A DNA stretch of 64,000 bases from an uncultured Anaerococcus sp. (GCA_900551095.1 URUJ01000005.1:1-64000), one strand, 5' to 3'; numbered from the stretch's first letter, positions 7,680-17,263 are shown. A program made the numbers and translations. The notes: generated by a model from the letters alone, not told the origin.

Positions 7680-8389
7680 GACCATGACCCTTCTTTATTA
7701 ATTACAGATTCATTATTCATTTTAGACAAATCTTTCATAGAAAATATCGCAAATATTAATCCTAATCCTATATTTATTCCTAGAATGATATAAATAAGGT
7801 TTAAATTATATCTTTCTATCAATGAGAGAATCTTCTCTGAAAAAGTGCCTATCATGTAAATTAAAATTGTTGTTCCAAAGAAAACTATATTTTTGAAAAA
7901 CTTAAAGTTTTTTTGGGATAAACTTATAAGGTTAAAGAATAGGATTTCAAAATATGTCATTCCTATCATTGTAACAAATATGCCCACAATCCACTTAAAT
8001 TCAATCTGTAAATCTACTAGGACATAAGTTAGGAAAAATAATAAAAATGGAACAATGGAAGATAGCCTCCACATTTCTACCCCATAGGCTTTAATCACAT
8101 CTTTTATATTTATTCCTGATGCTAGGATAAATTCAATACGTTTATTTATTTTATCCTTGACTGTAAGATTTACAACCATAGAATTAGACATAATTAATGA
8201 AATTCCAAGCATTAGTACATATAGCATTAATATAATATAATCATTTCCTCTAGAATCAAACACTCCCTTATACAGTAAAAAAATAAATCCTAGAGAAACC
8301 AAGGTAAATAATAATAAATTTAAAATAAAATCTTTATCTTTTCTTAAATAGTACCTACAGGCTCTATTAATATTAATCTTATTTTTCAT
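7676..8389 (-). CDS. ABC transporter permease (ABC-2-like), first subunit
   Basis: A 237-residue protein with six hydrophobic segments. It has the same loop as its neighbour (RIEFILASGINIKDVIKAY), showing that the two permeases descend from one ancestor. The start overlaps the ATPase stop by four bases. With the ATPase it would make an ABC-2-type exporter, a class that commonly removes or exports antimicrobial peptides when linked to a two-component system. Confidence 0.85.
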   Translation of the reverse strand: MKNKININRACRYYLRKDKDFILNLLLFTLVSLGFIFLLYKGVFDSRGNDYIILMLYVLMLGISLIMSNSMVVNLTVKDKINKRIEFILASGINIKDVIKAYGVEMWRLSSIVPFLLFFLTYVLVDLQIEFKWIVGIFVTMIGMTYFEILFFNLISLSQKNFKFFKNIVFFGTTILIYMIGTFSEKILSLIERYNLNLIYIILGINIGLGLIFAIFSMKDLSKMNNESVINKEGSWS

Positions 8390-9048
8390 TTTGTACCCTC
8401 CTCTATAAATAAATCTTCTAAGCTTTCTCCCTTAATTTCTCCGATATTTTTCGTAAAAAGCAACTCTCCTGATTTTATCATAGAAACCTTATCAGCGATC
8501 TTTTCAATCTCTGAGAGGTCATGACTAGTAATTACTATGGTCTTACCTTCATCCTTTAGTAATTTTATGAGTTTTCTAATCTCAACTCTTGATATTGGAT
8601 CTACCCCACTAGATACCTCATCTAAAAATATTATCTCCCTATTCATCATTACAATAATTAATAAAGATAATTTCCTTTTCATTCCCTTAGAATATGTTGA
8701 TACTTTCCTATCTAAATCATTTGTTATTTGAAGAAGCTCAGAATATTTTTTGTAATTTATAGGCTCATATCCAAAATATAAACCATATAATTTTATATTT
8801 TCTATTCCACTCTTATCTTCATACAAATAATCATTCTCCAAAAGCATTGCATGATTTCCCTTAACGATAACTTTTCCATTATCTTCATAATATAAATCCG
8901 TTAATATTCTCAGAAGCGAAGTTTTTCCAGAACCATTAGGACCAACAAGGGCATGGACTGTATTAGCCTCAATTTCTAGAGAAAAATTATTAAAAAGCTT
9001 CTTGTTTTTAAAGTTTTTACTCATGTTTTTTACTTCAATCGCATTCAT
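8386..9048 (-). CDS. ABC transporter ATPase (ABC-2 exporter)
   Basis: A 220-residue ATPase with Walker A VGPNGSGKTSLL, Q-loop AMLLENDYLY, signature YSKGMKRKLSL, Walker B EIIFLDEVSSGVD and H-loop ITSHDLSE. The signature SKGM, as in CcmA/NatA-like ATPases of ABC-2 exporters, is normal for the class. It is the first gene of the five-gene block, with an AGGAGG ribosome site. Unlike the ATPase remnant at 3.4-4.0 kb all catalytic residues are intact. Confidence 0.93.
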   Translation of the reverse strand: MNAIEVKNMSKNFKNKKLFNNFSLEIEANTVHALVGPNGSGKTSLLRILTDLYYEDNGKVIVKGNHAMLLENDYLYEDKSGIENIKLYGLYFGYEPINYKKYSELLQITNDLDRKVSTYSKGMKRKLSLLIIVMMNREIIFLDEVSSGVDPISRVEIRKLIKLLKDEGKTIVITSHDLSEIEKIADKVSMIKSGELLFTKNIGEIKGESLEDLFIEEGTK

Positions 9049-9198
9049 TTAAAAACCTCCTATCAATAATTCTAATTTTCTTATATTTATATTTTAAAGA
9101 ATTTTAGACTTAATTACATGAGTAAATACTGCAAATTTATAAAAAATAATATTTTCTCCGGTACTGGAACGGGACTAAAAATTCGAAAATTCCTATAA

Positions 9199-9282
9199 TT
9201 ACTTTGTGATAAATTCCATCAGAAAATTAAGATTTTTATCTTTAATATTTAGTAAATCTGTAATAAAATATTTATTAGACAT
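9199..9282 (-). pseudogene. Possible ISL3-type transposase N-terminal fragment
   Basis: A 27-codon frame (MSNKYFITDLLNIKDKN and ten more residues) with a GGAG ribosome site. It resembles the beginning of ISL3-family transposases, then stops. In the 413 bases between the two operons nothing else looks coding. The resemblance is from memory of the family and is weak on so short a piece. Confidence 0.3.
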
Positions 9283-9354
9283 ATTTAATCTCCTTTTTAA
9301 GTTGTGGTTAATTTAATTATAGGGTAAATGATTAAATATGTCTTCTTTTTTTAC

Positions 9355-9399
9355 AAAAAAAACGTGCTGACAAAAGTATCATTTACTTCTACCAACACG
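9355..9399 (-). terminator. Terminator of the first NSS transporter gene
   Basis: A 16 bp imperfect stem with several G-T pairs (CGTGTTGG... with ...TCAGCACG on the minus strand) is followed by eight T residues. It lies 63 bases past the transporter stop. Confidence 0.8.
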
Positions 9400-9461
9400 A
9401 TTTATTATAGAGCCAATTTCATAAATCGGATTTTCAAAACTCAAATATTTATTATATTTTT

Positions 9462-10766
9462 TTAGAATGAAATCTTAAATACAATGGCTATTAAGCATAA
9501 AATAACCGCAAGTGGTACGTATACAAATTTTCCTATATTGTACCAAGTATCTCCGTATTCTTTTTTTGATCCAAGATTTATTGCTCCTAAAAGTTTATCT
9601 TTCTTTAGTACCCAGAACCATGTCACGGCACCGATCATTGCCCCTATTGGGATGATGTATATTGAAATTATGTCCATAAATGGTCCCCACTGGCGTATCA
9701 TTTCCATATTTATACCTATAGCGAAAACTACTATTCCGATTAAAAACAAAACAAGATTGCGTTTTAATTTTGGATGTCTTTGCATTAGTGATTCTGCAAC
9801 TACTTCAAACATATTTTGAAGAGAAGAAATTCCTCCAAATACAACTGCCACATATAAGATAATGGCAAAGATTCTTCCTGCGGCCATATCTTGTAAAATT
9901 GTAGGTAGGACTTGAAATAAGAGTCCAGGTCCACCTGCTTGATCCATATTGTAGACAATAATTGCTGGAATCATAACAAATGAAGCAAGCATGGCTGCTA
10001 TTGTGTCTAAAAATCCTGTGGTTTTTGACGAAGAAACTATATCCTCATCATCTGATAAATATGCTCCAACAACAAGCATTCCTGACCCTGTTACAGACAG
10101 TGAGAAAAATGCCTGACCCATAGCCTCGAGGATTGTTCCCCAGTTTAGCATACTTCTGTCGTATCTAAACATATATTTATATCCTTCAAAAGCATTTGGA
10201 AGGGTTGCTATCCTAATAGCTAGGATTACAAAGAGAACAAAGAAAGCTGGCATCATGATTTTATTTGATTTTTCAATAGTGCTTGCTCCTCCTATGCAGG
10301 AAATTAGGGTTATTGCTATTATAAAAAAGTGGTATGGCACTACTGAAAATGGTTTTAATGAAAAACTATCAAAGTAAGATGTAGTGTCAGTAGTTAATAA
10401 AAATCCTGATAAAGAATCTACCAATGCCTTTAGAACGTAGGCAACAATTACTGCATAACCCATAGCGATTAGTAGCGATCCTATTAAAGGAATGTAACCA
10501 ATAAACTTACCTAAAACAGTATCTTCATTTCTACTTTTAAATGCTTTGTGATAGGCACCAAGAGTTCCTGTTTGGGCGTATCTTCCTACTGCAAACTCAC
10601 TAGCAAGACCACAGTATGAGAAAATGCTAACAAAAATTATGTAGGCTATTAAAAACACGATTCCGCCTTTTTGAAATTTATAAGGAAATCCCCAGACATT
10701 TGCCATGCCAACTGCTGATCCTACTGCCGTGAGGATAAAACCTAATTTTGAACTAAACTTATTCAT
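9462..10766 (-). CDS. Neurotransmitter:sodium symporter (NSS) family transporter
   Basis: A LeuT-fold, sodium-coupled amino-acid transporter in the cytoplasmic membrane, 434 residues with about 11 helices, slightly shorter than LeuT. The N-terminal signature SAVGMANVWGFPYKFQKGG corresponds to the unwound TM1 substrate/sodium site (GNxWxFP in the family). The start has AAGGAG. It is about 50% similar by eye along its length to the next gene, so the pair arose by duplication. Each has its own terminator. Substrate is not readable from sequence; bacterial members carry hydrophobic amino acids. Confidence 0.93.
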   Translation of the reverse strand: MNKFSSKLGFILTAVGSAVGMANVWGFPYKFQKGGIVFLIAYIIFVSIFSYCGLASEFAVGRYAQTGTLGAYHKAFKSRNEDTVLGKFIGYIPLIGSLLIAMGYAVIVAYVLKALVDSLSGFLLTTDTTSYFDSFSLKPFSVVPYHFFIIAITLISCIGGASTIEKSNKIMMPAFFVLFVILAIRIATLPNAFEGYKYMFRYDRSMLNWGTILEAMGQAFFSLSVTGSGMLVVGAYLSDDEDIVSSSKTTGFLDTIAAMLASFVMIPAIIVYNMDQAGGPGLLFQVLPTILQDMAAGRIFAIILYVAVVFGGISSLQNMFEVVAESLMQRHPKLKRNLVLFLIGIVVFAIGINMEMIRQWGPFMDIISIYIIPIGAMIGAVTWFWVLKKDKLLGAINLGSKKEYGDTWYNIGKFVYVPLAVILCLIAIVFKISF

Positions 10767-10865
10767 AACTTCTCCTTTATTTATCTTTAAAAATATTTAT
10801 TTTCTTTGCCGGTATATCACTTTAAAGTACAATCTAATTATAACTCATTTTCCAAAAAAATCAAG

Positions 10866-10941
10866 AAAAAAAATACTCCTACAAAGATATAAGATTTTTC
10901 TAAAAACATAGAAAAATTCTTGCAATGTATCTTTGTAAGAG
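10866..10941 (-). terminator. Long-stem terminator of the second NSS gene
   Basis: An outer 14 bp stem (CTCTTACAAAGATA with TATCTTTGTAGGAG) encloses a second AT-rich hairpin and is followed on the minus strand by TA and then eight T residues. It starts six bases after the stop of the second NSS gene. Confidence 0.85.
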
Positions 10942-10946
10942 CATAT

Positions 10947-12245
10947 TTAATGAAATAGAATTGATGCTAGGCAGACAATTATAACAAGTGGAGTGTAAAT
11001 ATACCTACCAATTTTAATGAAAGTCGAAGTTTTTTTCTTCTTAGCCCCGAGATTAATTTCTTTTAAAAGAATATCTGGATCCATAATATAAAACCAAACC
11101 ACAGCACCAAGCATAGCTCCAAGCGGAATTAGATAATATATAGTAATATCCATTAAATGTGACCATCTCACAAGCGGATGGAGGTCAACTCCTAAAAGCA
11201 AAACAACTGTACCAACCAAGAGTAAGGCTGTTTTGTCATTTATTTTAAATTCCTTATTAAGAGTATGGGCAATAGATTCAAATATAGTTTGAAGTGAAGT
11301 AAGACCAGCCATGATTATCGCAAGGTAAAACAATACCGCAAAAGTCCTGCCAACTCTCATAGAGTTAAAAATAATAGGCAAAATATGGAAAATCAATGCC
11401 GGTCCTTCTGCGTGGTGCAAAGAAAAAACTACAATAGAAGGCACTATGATAAAGGCAGACAAAAGGGCAACTATTGTATCAAAGAGTCCTGTTAGCTTTG
11501 AGTTTGTAATTATATCATGGTCATCTGTTAGCATCCTACCTAAAAATATTGTGCCAAAACCTGTTATAGATAGGGCAAAGAGCGCATCTCCCATTGCTGA
11601 AATAACAGTGCCTATATTTAAATCCTTCATATCAAATCTAAATAAAAGTTTATATCCTTCGTTAATTTGTGGCAACGTTAACATCTTTAAAATTATTATA
11701 AGATAAATTACAATCATCGAAGGCATCAAAATAGAATTTAGCCTTTGAACTGATTTAAAACCACCCATGCTTATCAAAATAACAAGAATAATTATCAAAA
11801 GGTGAACTTCCATAACTGCAAAAGATCTTGATGAAAACTCCTCAAACCAAACTGATGGTGGAGTGATAAGAAGCGTTCCATTTATAGTATCAACAAGAGC
11901 TTTCCCCACATAGGAAACAATGATTGTATAACCTACAGCTATTATCAGAGAAATAAATAGCGGTAAATACCCGTAAATTTTTGCAAGCTGTGAGTCAGGA
12001 TGCGAAGTCTTGATGGCTTTTTCATATGATTTTACAACCGATCCCTTGCCCATCCTACCTATAGCAAATTCACTAGATAGACCAACGTAGGAAAAGAGGC
12101 TTATAAAAATCAGATAAAATATCAGAAAAAACATTCCTCCCATGTGAAACTTATAAGGAAAACCCCAGACATTTGCCATACCCACTGCAGAGCCTGTAGC
12201 AGATAGGACAAATATCGTCTTCGATTTTGTTTTTGGAAGATGCAT
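10947..12245 (-). CDS. NSS family transporter, likely tryptophan uptake by context
   Basis: A 432-residue LeuT-fold symporter with the same SAVGMANVWGFPYKF TM1 motif as its neighbour and about 11 helices. It starts two bases after the trpS stop, so the two are translated from one message. Characterised bacterial NSS members include the tryptophan transporter TnaT, and pairing with tryptophanyl-tRNA synthetase makes tryptophan the best substrate guess (inference). No ribosome site of note: the start relies on coupling to trpS. Confidence 0.9.
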   Translation of the reverse strand: MHLPKTKSKTIFVLSATGSAVGMANVWGFPYKFHMGGMFFLIFYLIFISLFSYVGLSSEFAIGRMGKGSVVKSYEKAIKTSHPDSQLAKIYGYLPLFISLIIAVGYTIIVSYVGKALVDTINGTLLITPPSVWFEEFSSRSFAVMEVHLLIIILVILISMGGFKSVQRLNSILMPSMIVIYLIIILKMLTLPQINEGYKLLFRFDMKDLNIGTVISAMGDALFALSITGFGTIFLGRMLTDDHDIITNSKLTGLFDTIVALLSAFIIVPSIVVFSLHHAEGPALIFHILPIIFNSMRVGRTFAVLFYLAIIMAGLTSLQTIFESIAHTLNKEFKINDKTALLLVGTVVLLLGVDLHPLVRWSHLMDITIYYLIPLGAMLGAVVWFYIMDPDILLKEINLGAKKKKTSTFIKIGRYIYTPLVIIVCLASILFH

Positions 12246-12247
12246 GG

Positions 12248-13333
12248 CTATACCTTGTATTTATTCTGAATCTCTTTTATTAGGTTAGGGTCATTGAAAT
12301 AATCTATTCCCATAGCTTTTTTAACCTCTTCTAGCTTTTTAGCACCTTGTGTCCTTGCATCGGCTGTACCTTTTCTAAGGATTTCAAAAACGCCTTCGAT
12401 ATCTTTTTCGTACTCAGCACGTCTTTTTCTAATTGGTTCAAGTTCCTCTTCTATAACCTTAATCAAAAACTTCTTGCATTTAACATCGCCAAGGCCTCCT
12501 TTTTTGTAATGAGCCTTTAGTTCGTCAAGATTTTTATAATCAGGCAAATATTTTTCGAAATGGCTGTCATTTGCAAATACATCAAGGTAAGTAAATGCGA
12601 CATTTCCCTCTACTTTACCAGGGTCATCGATGTTGATATGATCAGGATCTGTGTACATAGCCATAACTTTTTTCTTGACAGTTTTCTTATCATCTGCAAG
12701 GTAGATTGCGTTTCCTAAAGATTTACTCATCTTAGCTGCTCCATCAATTCCAGGCATTCTACGAGCAAGTTTAGATTCAGGCAAAACTGCCTTTGGTTCT
12801 ATAAAAGTTTTGCCATAAATGTTATTAAAACTTCTAGCAATCTCTCTGGCTTGTTCAAGCATAGGCTCCTGATCTTCGCCAACTGGAACAATATTTGCAT
12901 CAAAAAGCAAGATATCCGCAGCTTGACTTACAGGATAGATTAAAAATCCTGCTGGAAGGCTTGTTTCAAATGATTTTTGCTTGATTTCTGTTTTTACAGT
13001 TGGATTTCTTTCAAGCCTTGAAAGTGTAACCAAGTTTAGAAAATAGAATGTAAGTTCAGTTAATTCTGAAACTTGAGATTGGATAAAAATGCTTACTTTA
13101 TCTGGATTTATACCCACACTTAAATAATCTAGCGCAACTTCAATAAGATTTTCACGAATTTTTTCTGGATTATCAAAATTATCTGTGAGAGCTTGACTAT
13201 CTGCAATCATGACATACATCTTGTCATATTCATTCTCATTTTGCATCCTTACCCTATTTCGTAAACTGCCTACGTAATGACCTAGGTGAAGTCTACCTGT
13301 AGGTCTATCTCCTGTTAAAATTATATCTGACAT
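12248..13333 (-). CDS. trpS: Tryptophanyl-tRNA synthetase
   Basis: Class I synthetase charging tRNA-Trp. HIGH-type motif RLHLGHYVGS near residue 15, tryptophan pocket region MIADSQALTDN, and KMSKS motif KMSKSLGNAI. The length of 361 is a little above the family norm of about 330-340. A good AAAGGAG site precedes the ATG. It lies 45 bases after prfB, with a terminator in the gap, and just before an NSS transporter gene. The gap is too short for a T-box leader, the common regulator of trpS in Firmicutes. Confidence 0.96.
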   Translation of the reverse strand: MSDIILTGDRPTGRLHLGHYVGSLRNRVRMQNENEYDKMYVMIADSQALTDNFDNPEKIRENLIEVALDYLSVGINPDKVSIFIQSQVSELTELTFYFLNLVTLSRLERNPTVKTEIKQKSFETSLPAGFLIYPVSQAADILLFDANIVPVGEDQEPMLEQAREIARSFNNIYGKTFIEPKAVLPESKLARRMPGIDGAAKMSKSLGNAIYLADDKKTVKKKVMAMYTDPDHINIDDPGKVEGNVAFTYLDVFANDSHFEKYLPDYKNLDELKAHYKKGGLGDVKCKKFLIKVIEEELEPIRKRRAEYEKDIEGVFEILRKGTADARTQGAKKLEEVKKAMGIDYFNDPNLIKEIQNKYKV

Positions 13334-13351
13334 AAATTCTCCTTTTTATCT

Positions 13352-13376
13352 AAAAAAGGGGAAGCTAATGCTTCCC
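13352..13376 (-). terminator. Terminator between prfB and trpS
   Basis: GGGAAGC-ATTA-GCTTCCC followed by CC and six T residues on the minus strand. It fills nearly the whole gap between prfB and trpS, leaving no space for a promoter between hairpin and trpS. trpS expression therefore needs read-through of this site. Confidence 0.85.
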
Positions 13377-13378
13377 TA

Positions 13379-14489
13379 TTATTTTTCATTTTTAGCTAGA
13401 TAAGAATCTATAAAGCCTTGGATATCTCCATCCATCACTGCTTCCACGTTTCCCATCTCATAGTTTGTCCTATGGTCTTTAACCAAAGTGTATGGTTGAA
13501 ATACGTAAGATCTTATCTGGCTTCCCCAGGCAATTTGTGAATATTTGCCTTGGATATCTTCTATTTTTTCTTTTCTTTCTTCTTCTTTAATTTGAATTAA
13601 CTTTGAAATAAGGAGGTTCATTGCTGTTTCCCTATTTTGCATCTGGCTTCTTTCAGCTTGGCTTGTTGCAACAACACCAGTAGGTATGTGGGTAATTCTA
13701 ACTGCAGAATCAGTTTTATTTACGTGCTGACCTCCTGCCCCACTTGCCCTGTAGGTATCAATCCTTAAGTCGGATGGATCGATTTCTACAGTGGTGTCAT
13801 TGTCTAATTCAGGAAATATATCTACTGAAGAAAAAGAAGTGTGACGTCTAGACTGGCTATCAAAAGGTGAGATTCTCACAAGTCTGTGAACGCCCTTCTC
13901 GCCTTTTAGATACCCGTAGGCATAAGGACCTTTTATGTGAAGGGTTACGGATTTTATTCCACCTGCTTCTTCATTATTTAAATCCTTAACTTCTACTTTA
14001 AAGCCTCTATTTTCACAATATCTAGTATACATCCTAAAGAGCATATCTGCCCAATCTGTCGCCTCAAGACCACCCGCACCTGCATTTATAGAAAGGTAGG
14101 CATTGTTCCTATCATATTCTCCATCAAGTTGGGTCTTAAGTTTAAAACTTGCTAGATTTTTTTTGAGCCTTTTAAGATTTGAATCAATTTCATTTATAGT
14201 TTCAAGCTCTTCTTCTTCGCTTAATTCAACGAGATCTATCAAATCTTTGTTATCTTCTATAGCTTCTTTTATATCTGTATAGGCTTTTAAATCTTCTTTT
14301 TTATCAGAAAGAGCCGCCATTATATTTGATGCCTTGTCAGAGTCATCCCAAAAATTTGGGGAAATTGACTCTTTTTGTAGGCTATCTATTTCATTTTTTA
14401 ACCTAGCCGGGTCAAAGACTATCTCCGACTAGGGATAAAGTTTCTTCAAGATTTTTTATTTCTTCTTTTAGTTCAAATATTTCTCTCAT
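13379..14489 (-). CDS. prfB: Peptide chain release factor 2, expressed by programmed +1 frameshift
   Basis: RF2 recognises UGA and UAA stops. The reading frame opens at the ATG at 14489 (MREIFELKEEIKNLEETLS), reaches an in-frame TGA after 25 codons in the context CTT-TGA-C, and continues in the +1 frame with DPARLKNEIDSLQKES. The total is 369 residues, as in the family. The SPF stop-recognition motif (RISPFDSQSRR) and GGQ peptidyl-release motif (GAGGQHVNKTDSAV) are present. GGAG lies five bases upstream of the slip codon and can act as the stimulatory internal Shine-Dalgarno. It starts one base past the secA stop. A caller without frameshift logic would begin wrongly at 14320. Confidence 0.96.
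14411..14417 (-). other. RF2 programmed +1 frameshift site (CTTTGAC)
   Basis: The minus strand reads CTT TGA C, the classic autoregulatory slip site: when RF2 is scarce the ribosome slips from CTT to TTT and reads GAC. An internal GGAG element sits just upstream. Both coding halves match RF2 across the site. Confidence 0.93.
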
Positions 14490-14490
14490 A

Positions 14491-17220
14491 CTATTTCTTT
14501 ACGTTTGATTTTTTAGCTTCACGCTCTAATCTTCTACGTTCAGCCCTATTTAATCCTTCATATTCTTCTTCATCTGTAGAAGGACCATTAATATCTTCAT
14601 GGCTTGCTTCTTCTGGAACTAAGACCTGTTTTCTCCTGATATTTTGTCTGATTTCAACATTCATCATGTATTTTACAGTATCTTCTTGAATAGCCTTGGT
14701 CATTTCTTCATACATATCAAAACCTTCGTTAGTATAGGCTCTAACTGGGTCTTCTTGTCCCATTGCTCTAACTCCGATTTCTTTACGCATTTGATCCATT
14801 GCGTCAATGTGGTCCATCCATTTTTGATCTATTACCCTAAGAAGGATTACTCTTTCGACTTCTCTCATGTTTTCTGGTCCAAAAGTAGCTTCCTTGTCAG
14901 CATATTTAGCAAGACTAGCCTGTGTAATATACTCAATTAGGTTATCTTGGGTGTAGGAATTAATATTTTCAAAATGAAGTTGAGTTACAGGTATACCAAG
15001 TCCGTTTAGATAGTTAAGTAGGGCTGTCATTTCCCAATTTTCAGGCTTAACTTCAGGATTTGTGAAGGTATAAACCGCATCTCTTATAACTTCCTTAATC
15101 ATATCGACGATTGTTTCTTTCATGTCCTCGCCCATAAGAACTTCACGTCTTTCGTTGTAGATGATTGTTCTTTGCTTGTTCATAACATCGTCGTATTGAA
15201 GGACTCTTTTTCTTGTAGCAAAGTTATTTGCCTCTACTCTTGTTTGAGCTTTTTCTATTGATCTAGTAACCATTCTTGAAACAATTGGTTCATTTTCATC
15301 AAAATCTGCTTTTTCAACAAATTTTGCTACAACTTCACCACCGTTAAGTCTGATTAAATCATCTTCTAGAGATATAAAGAATCTTGACTTACCAGGGTCT
15401 CCTTGACGACCTGAACGACCCCTTAACTGGTTATCAATACGTCTTGATTCATGTCTTTCAGAACCTATGATATATAAACCACCTGCTTCAATAACTTGTT
15501 GTTCTTCAGCTTTTATACCTGGTCTAAATTGGTCTTTATAATGTCTAAATTTCTTTCTAATATCGATAATTTCTTGGTCATCTGTAGCTGAGAATGAATC
15601 TACTTCTTCAATTAATTCTTCGGAAGTTCCTTCTCTTCTTAACTTTTGCTTAGCCATGAAATCTACGTTACCACCAAGGGTAATATCTGTACCACGGCCT
15701 GCCATGTTGGTTGCGATTGTTACTGCACCAAGTCTACCCGCTTGAGCTACGATTTCTGCTTCTCTTTCGTGGTTTTTAGCATTTAGGACTGTATGTTTGA
15801 TGCCAGCTTTCTTCAAGGCATCAGAAAGTCTTTCACTTGCTTCAATTGAAATAGTACCTACAAGGATTGGTTGACCTGTAGCGTGCACTTCATTTATTTC
15901 ATTTATAATTGCGTTAAATTTACCGCGTTCGTTAATATAAACGTGGTCTTCATCGTCTTTTCTTTGAACAGGTCTATTTGTAGGAATTTCTACTACGTCA
16001 AGTTTATAGATTTCATCAAACTCGTCTTCTTCTGTTTTTGCAGTACCAGTCATACCTGCTAATTTATCATACATTCTAAAGTAGTTTTGGAAGGTAATAG
16101 TTGCAAGTGTTTTACTCTCTGCTTTAACTTCTACACCTTCTTTAGCTTCTATAGCTTGGTGAAGACCGTCTGAGAAACGACGACCTTGCATGATACGACC
16201 TGTAAATTCGTCTACGATTTCAACTTCACCGTGGTTAACAACATAGTCAATATCTCTTGTCATTGTTGTATTAGCTTTAAGAGCGTTGTTGATATAGTGA
16301 GATAACTCTAGGTTTTCTGTATCAGATAAGTTGTCTATACCAAAAAATTGTTCTGCCTTTTTTGTACCTTTTTCAGTAAGGTTTGATGATTTTCTCTTTT
16401 CATCTACAAGGAAGTCTACGTCCTCTACCTTAAATTCCCTATCAAATGGGTCTATATCAGCATCTTCGTTTGGATCTAGGATTCTACCTTCAAGAGTTTG
16501 AATGAATTCATTTGCCTTTTGGTAGGTATCTGTAGATTCATCGCCTTGACCTGAAATAATAAGTGGAGTTCTAGCCTCATCTATCAAAATAGAGTCAACC
16601 TCATCTACGATAGCGTAATTTAGGCCACGTTGAACCATATCTTCTTTATATATAACCATATTATCTCTAAGGTAATCGAAACCAAATTGGTTGTTTGTAC
16701 CATAAGTGATATCAGCGTTATAGTTTTCTCTTCTTTCACTATTTGTAAGTCCGTAAATAATACAACCTACTTTTAGGCCAAGCCAGGTGTGAACTTTTCC
16801 CATCCACTCTTGGTCACGCTTAGCTAGGTAGTCATTTACTGTAACTACGTGAACACCCTTGCCAGACAAAGCATTTAAGTAAGAAGGAAGGGTCGCTACA
16901 AGAGTCTTACCTTCACCTGTCTTCATCTCTGCTATCTGTCCATTATGTAGTACAATCCCACCTAAAAGCTGTACAGGATAGTGTTTCATACCGAGTACCC
17001 TGTCACTTGCTTCTCTAACTACAGCGAAGGCCTCAACTAAGAGGTCATCAAGGGTCTCACCATTTGCTAATCTTTCTTTAAATTCTATTGTTTTATGTTG
17101 TAACTGTTCGTCAGTTAACTTTTGCATATCTTCATCTAGTGCTAGAATCTTGTCAACAGTTTTTTTGTTTTCCTCGATTTCTTTTTGACTAAATGACTTA
17201 AAAAAATTAAATAATGCCAA
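14491..17220 (-). CDS. secA: Preprotein translocase ATPase SecA
   Basis: Motor of the Sec protein-export channel. DEAD-type motor with Walker A MKTGEGKTL, Walker B VDEVDSILIDEARTPL, preprotein cross-linking domain, NBD2 with TNMAGRGTDI and GRSGRQGDPG, helical scaffold. The C-terminus ends in charged residues and lacks the zinc-binding CxCxSGx6CH tail found in many SecAs. I prefer the TTG at 17220 (MALFNFFKSFSQ), which matches SecA N-termini and has AAGGTG at good spacing. A GTG at 17244 would fall within a few bases of the transcription start expected from the -10 at 17258-17263. Confidence 0.96.
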   Translation of the reverse strand: MALFNFFKSFSQKEIEENKKTVDKILALDEDMQKLTDEQLQHKTIEFKERLANGETLDDLLVEAFAVVREASDRVLGMKHYPVQLLGGIVLHNGQIAEMKTGEGKTLVATLPSYLNALSGKGVHVVTVNDYLAKRDQEWMGKVHTWLGLKVGCIIYGLTNSERRENYNADITYGTNNQFGFDYLRDNMVIYKEDMVQRGLNYAIVDEVDSILIDEARTPLIISGQGDESTDTYQKANEFIQTLEGRILDPNEDADIDPFDREFKVEDVDFLVDEKRKSSNLTEKGTKKAEQFFGIDNLSDTENLELSHYINNALKANTTMTRDIDYVVNHGEVEIVDEFTGRIMQGRRFSDGLHQAIEAKEGVEVKAESKTLATITFQNYFRMYDKLAGMTGTAKTEEDEFDEIYKLDVVEIPTNRPVQRKDDEDHVYINERGKFNAIINEINEVHATGQPILVGTISIEASERLSDALKKAGIKHTVLNAKNHEREAEIVAQAGRLGAVTIATNMAGRGTDITLGGNVDFMAKQKLRREGTSEELIEEVDSFSATDDQEIIDIRKKFRHYKDQFRPGIKAEEQQVIEAGGLYIIGSERHESRRIDNQLRGRSGRQGDPGKSRFFISLEDDLIRLNGGEVVAKFVEKADFDENEPIVSRMVTRSIEKAQTRVEANNFATRKRVLQYDDVMNKQRTIIYNERREVLMGEDMKETIVDMIKEVIRDAVYTFTNPEVKPENWEMTALLNYLNGLGIPVTQLHFENINSYTQDNLIEYITQASLAKYADKEATFGPENMREVERVILLRVIDQKWMDHIDAMDQMRKEIGVRAMGQEDPVRAYTNEGFDMYEEMTKAIQEDTVKYMMNVEIRQNIRRKQVLVPEEASHEDINGPSTDEEEYEGLNRAERRRLEREAKKSNVKK

Positions 17221-17257
17221 ATCTTTCACCTTCCAATTCTTCACTTATCCTACCCTT

Positions 17258-17263
17258 ATTATA
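17258..17263 (-). promoter_or_regulatory. -10 box of the secA operon
   Basis: TATAAT on the minus strand, about 38 bases upstream of the preferred secA start; no strong -35 is visible. It likely drives secA-prfB and, by read-through, trpS and the NSS gene. Confidence 0.5.

Noticed and set aside
9484..9819. 111-codon plus-strand frame over the first NSS gene
   Set aside because: Antisense of a transmembrane protein gene; hydrophobicity is inherited from it.
13334..13378. T-box leader for trpS
   Set aside because: The gap is only 45 bases and contains a simple terminator; no Stem I or T-box sequence.
14644..14940. 98-codon plus-strand frame inside secA
   Set aside because: Antisense shadow of a conserved gene.
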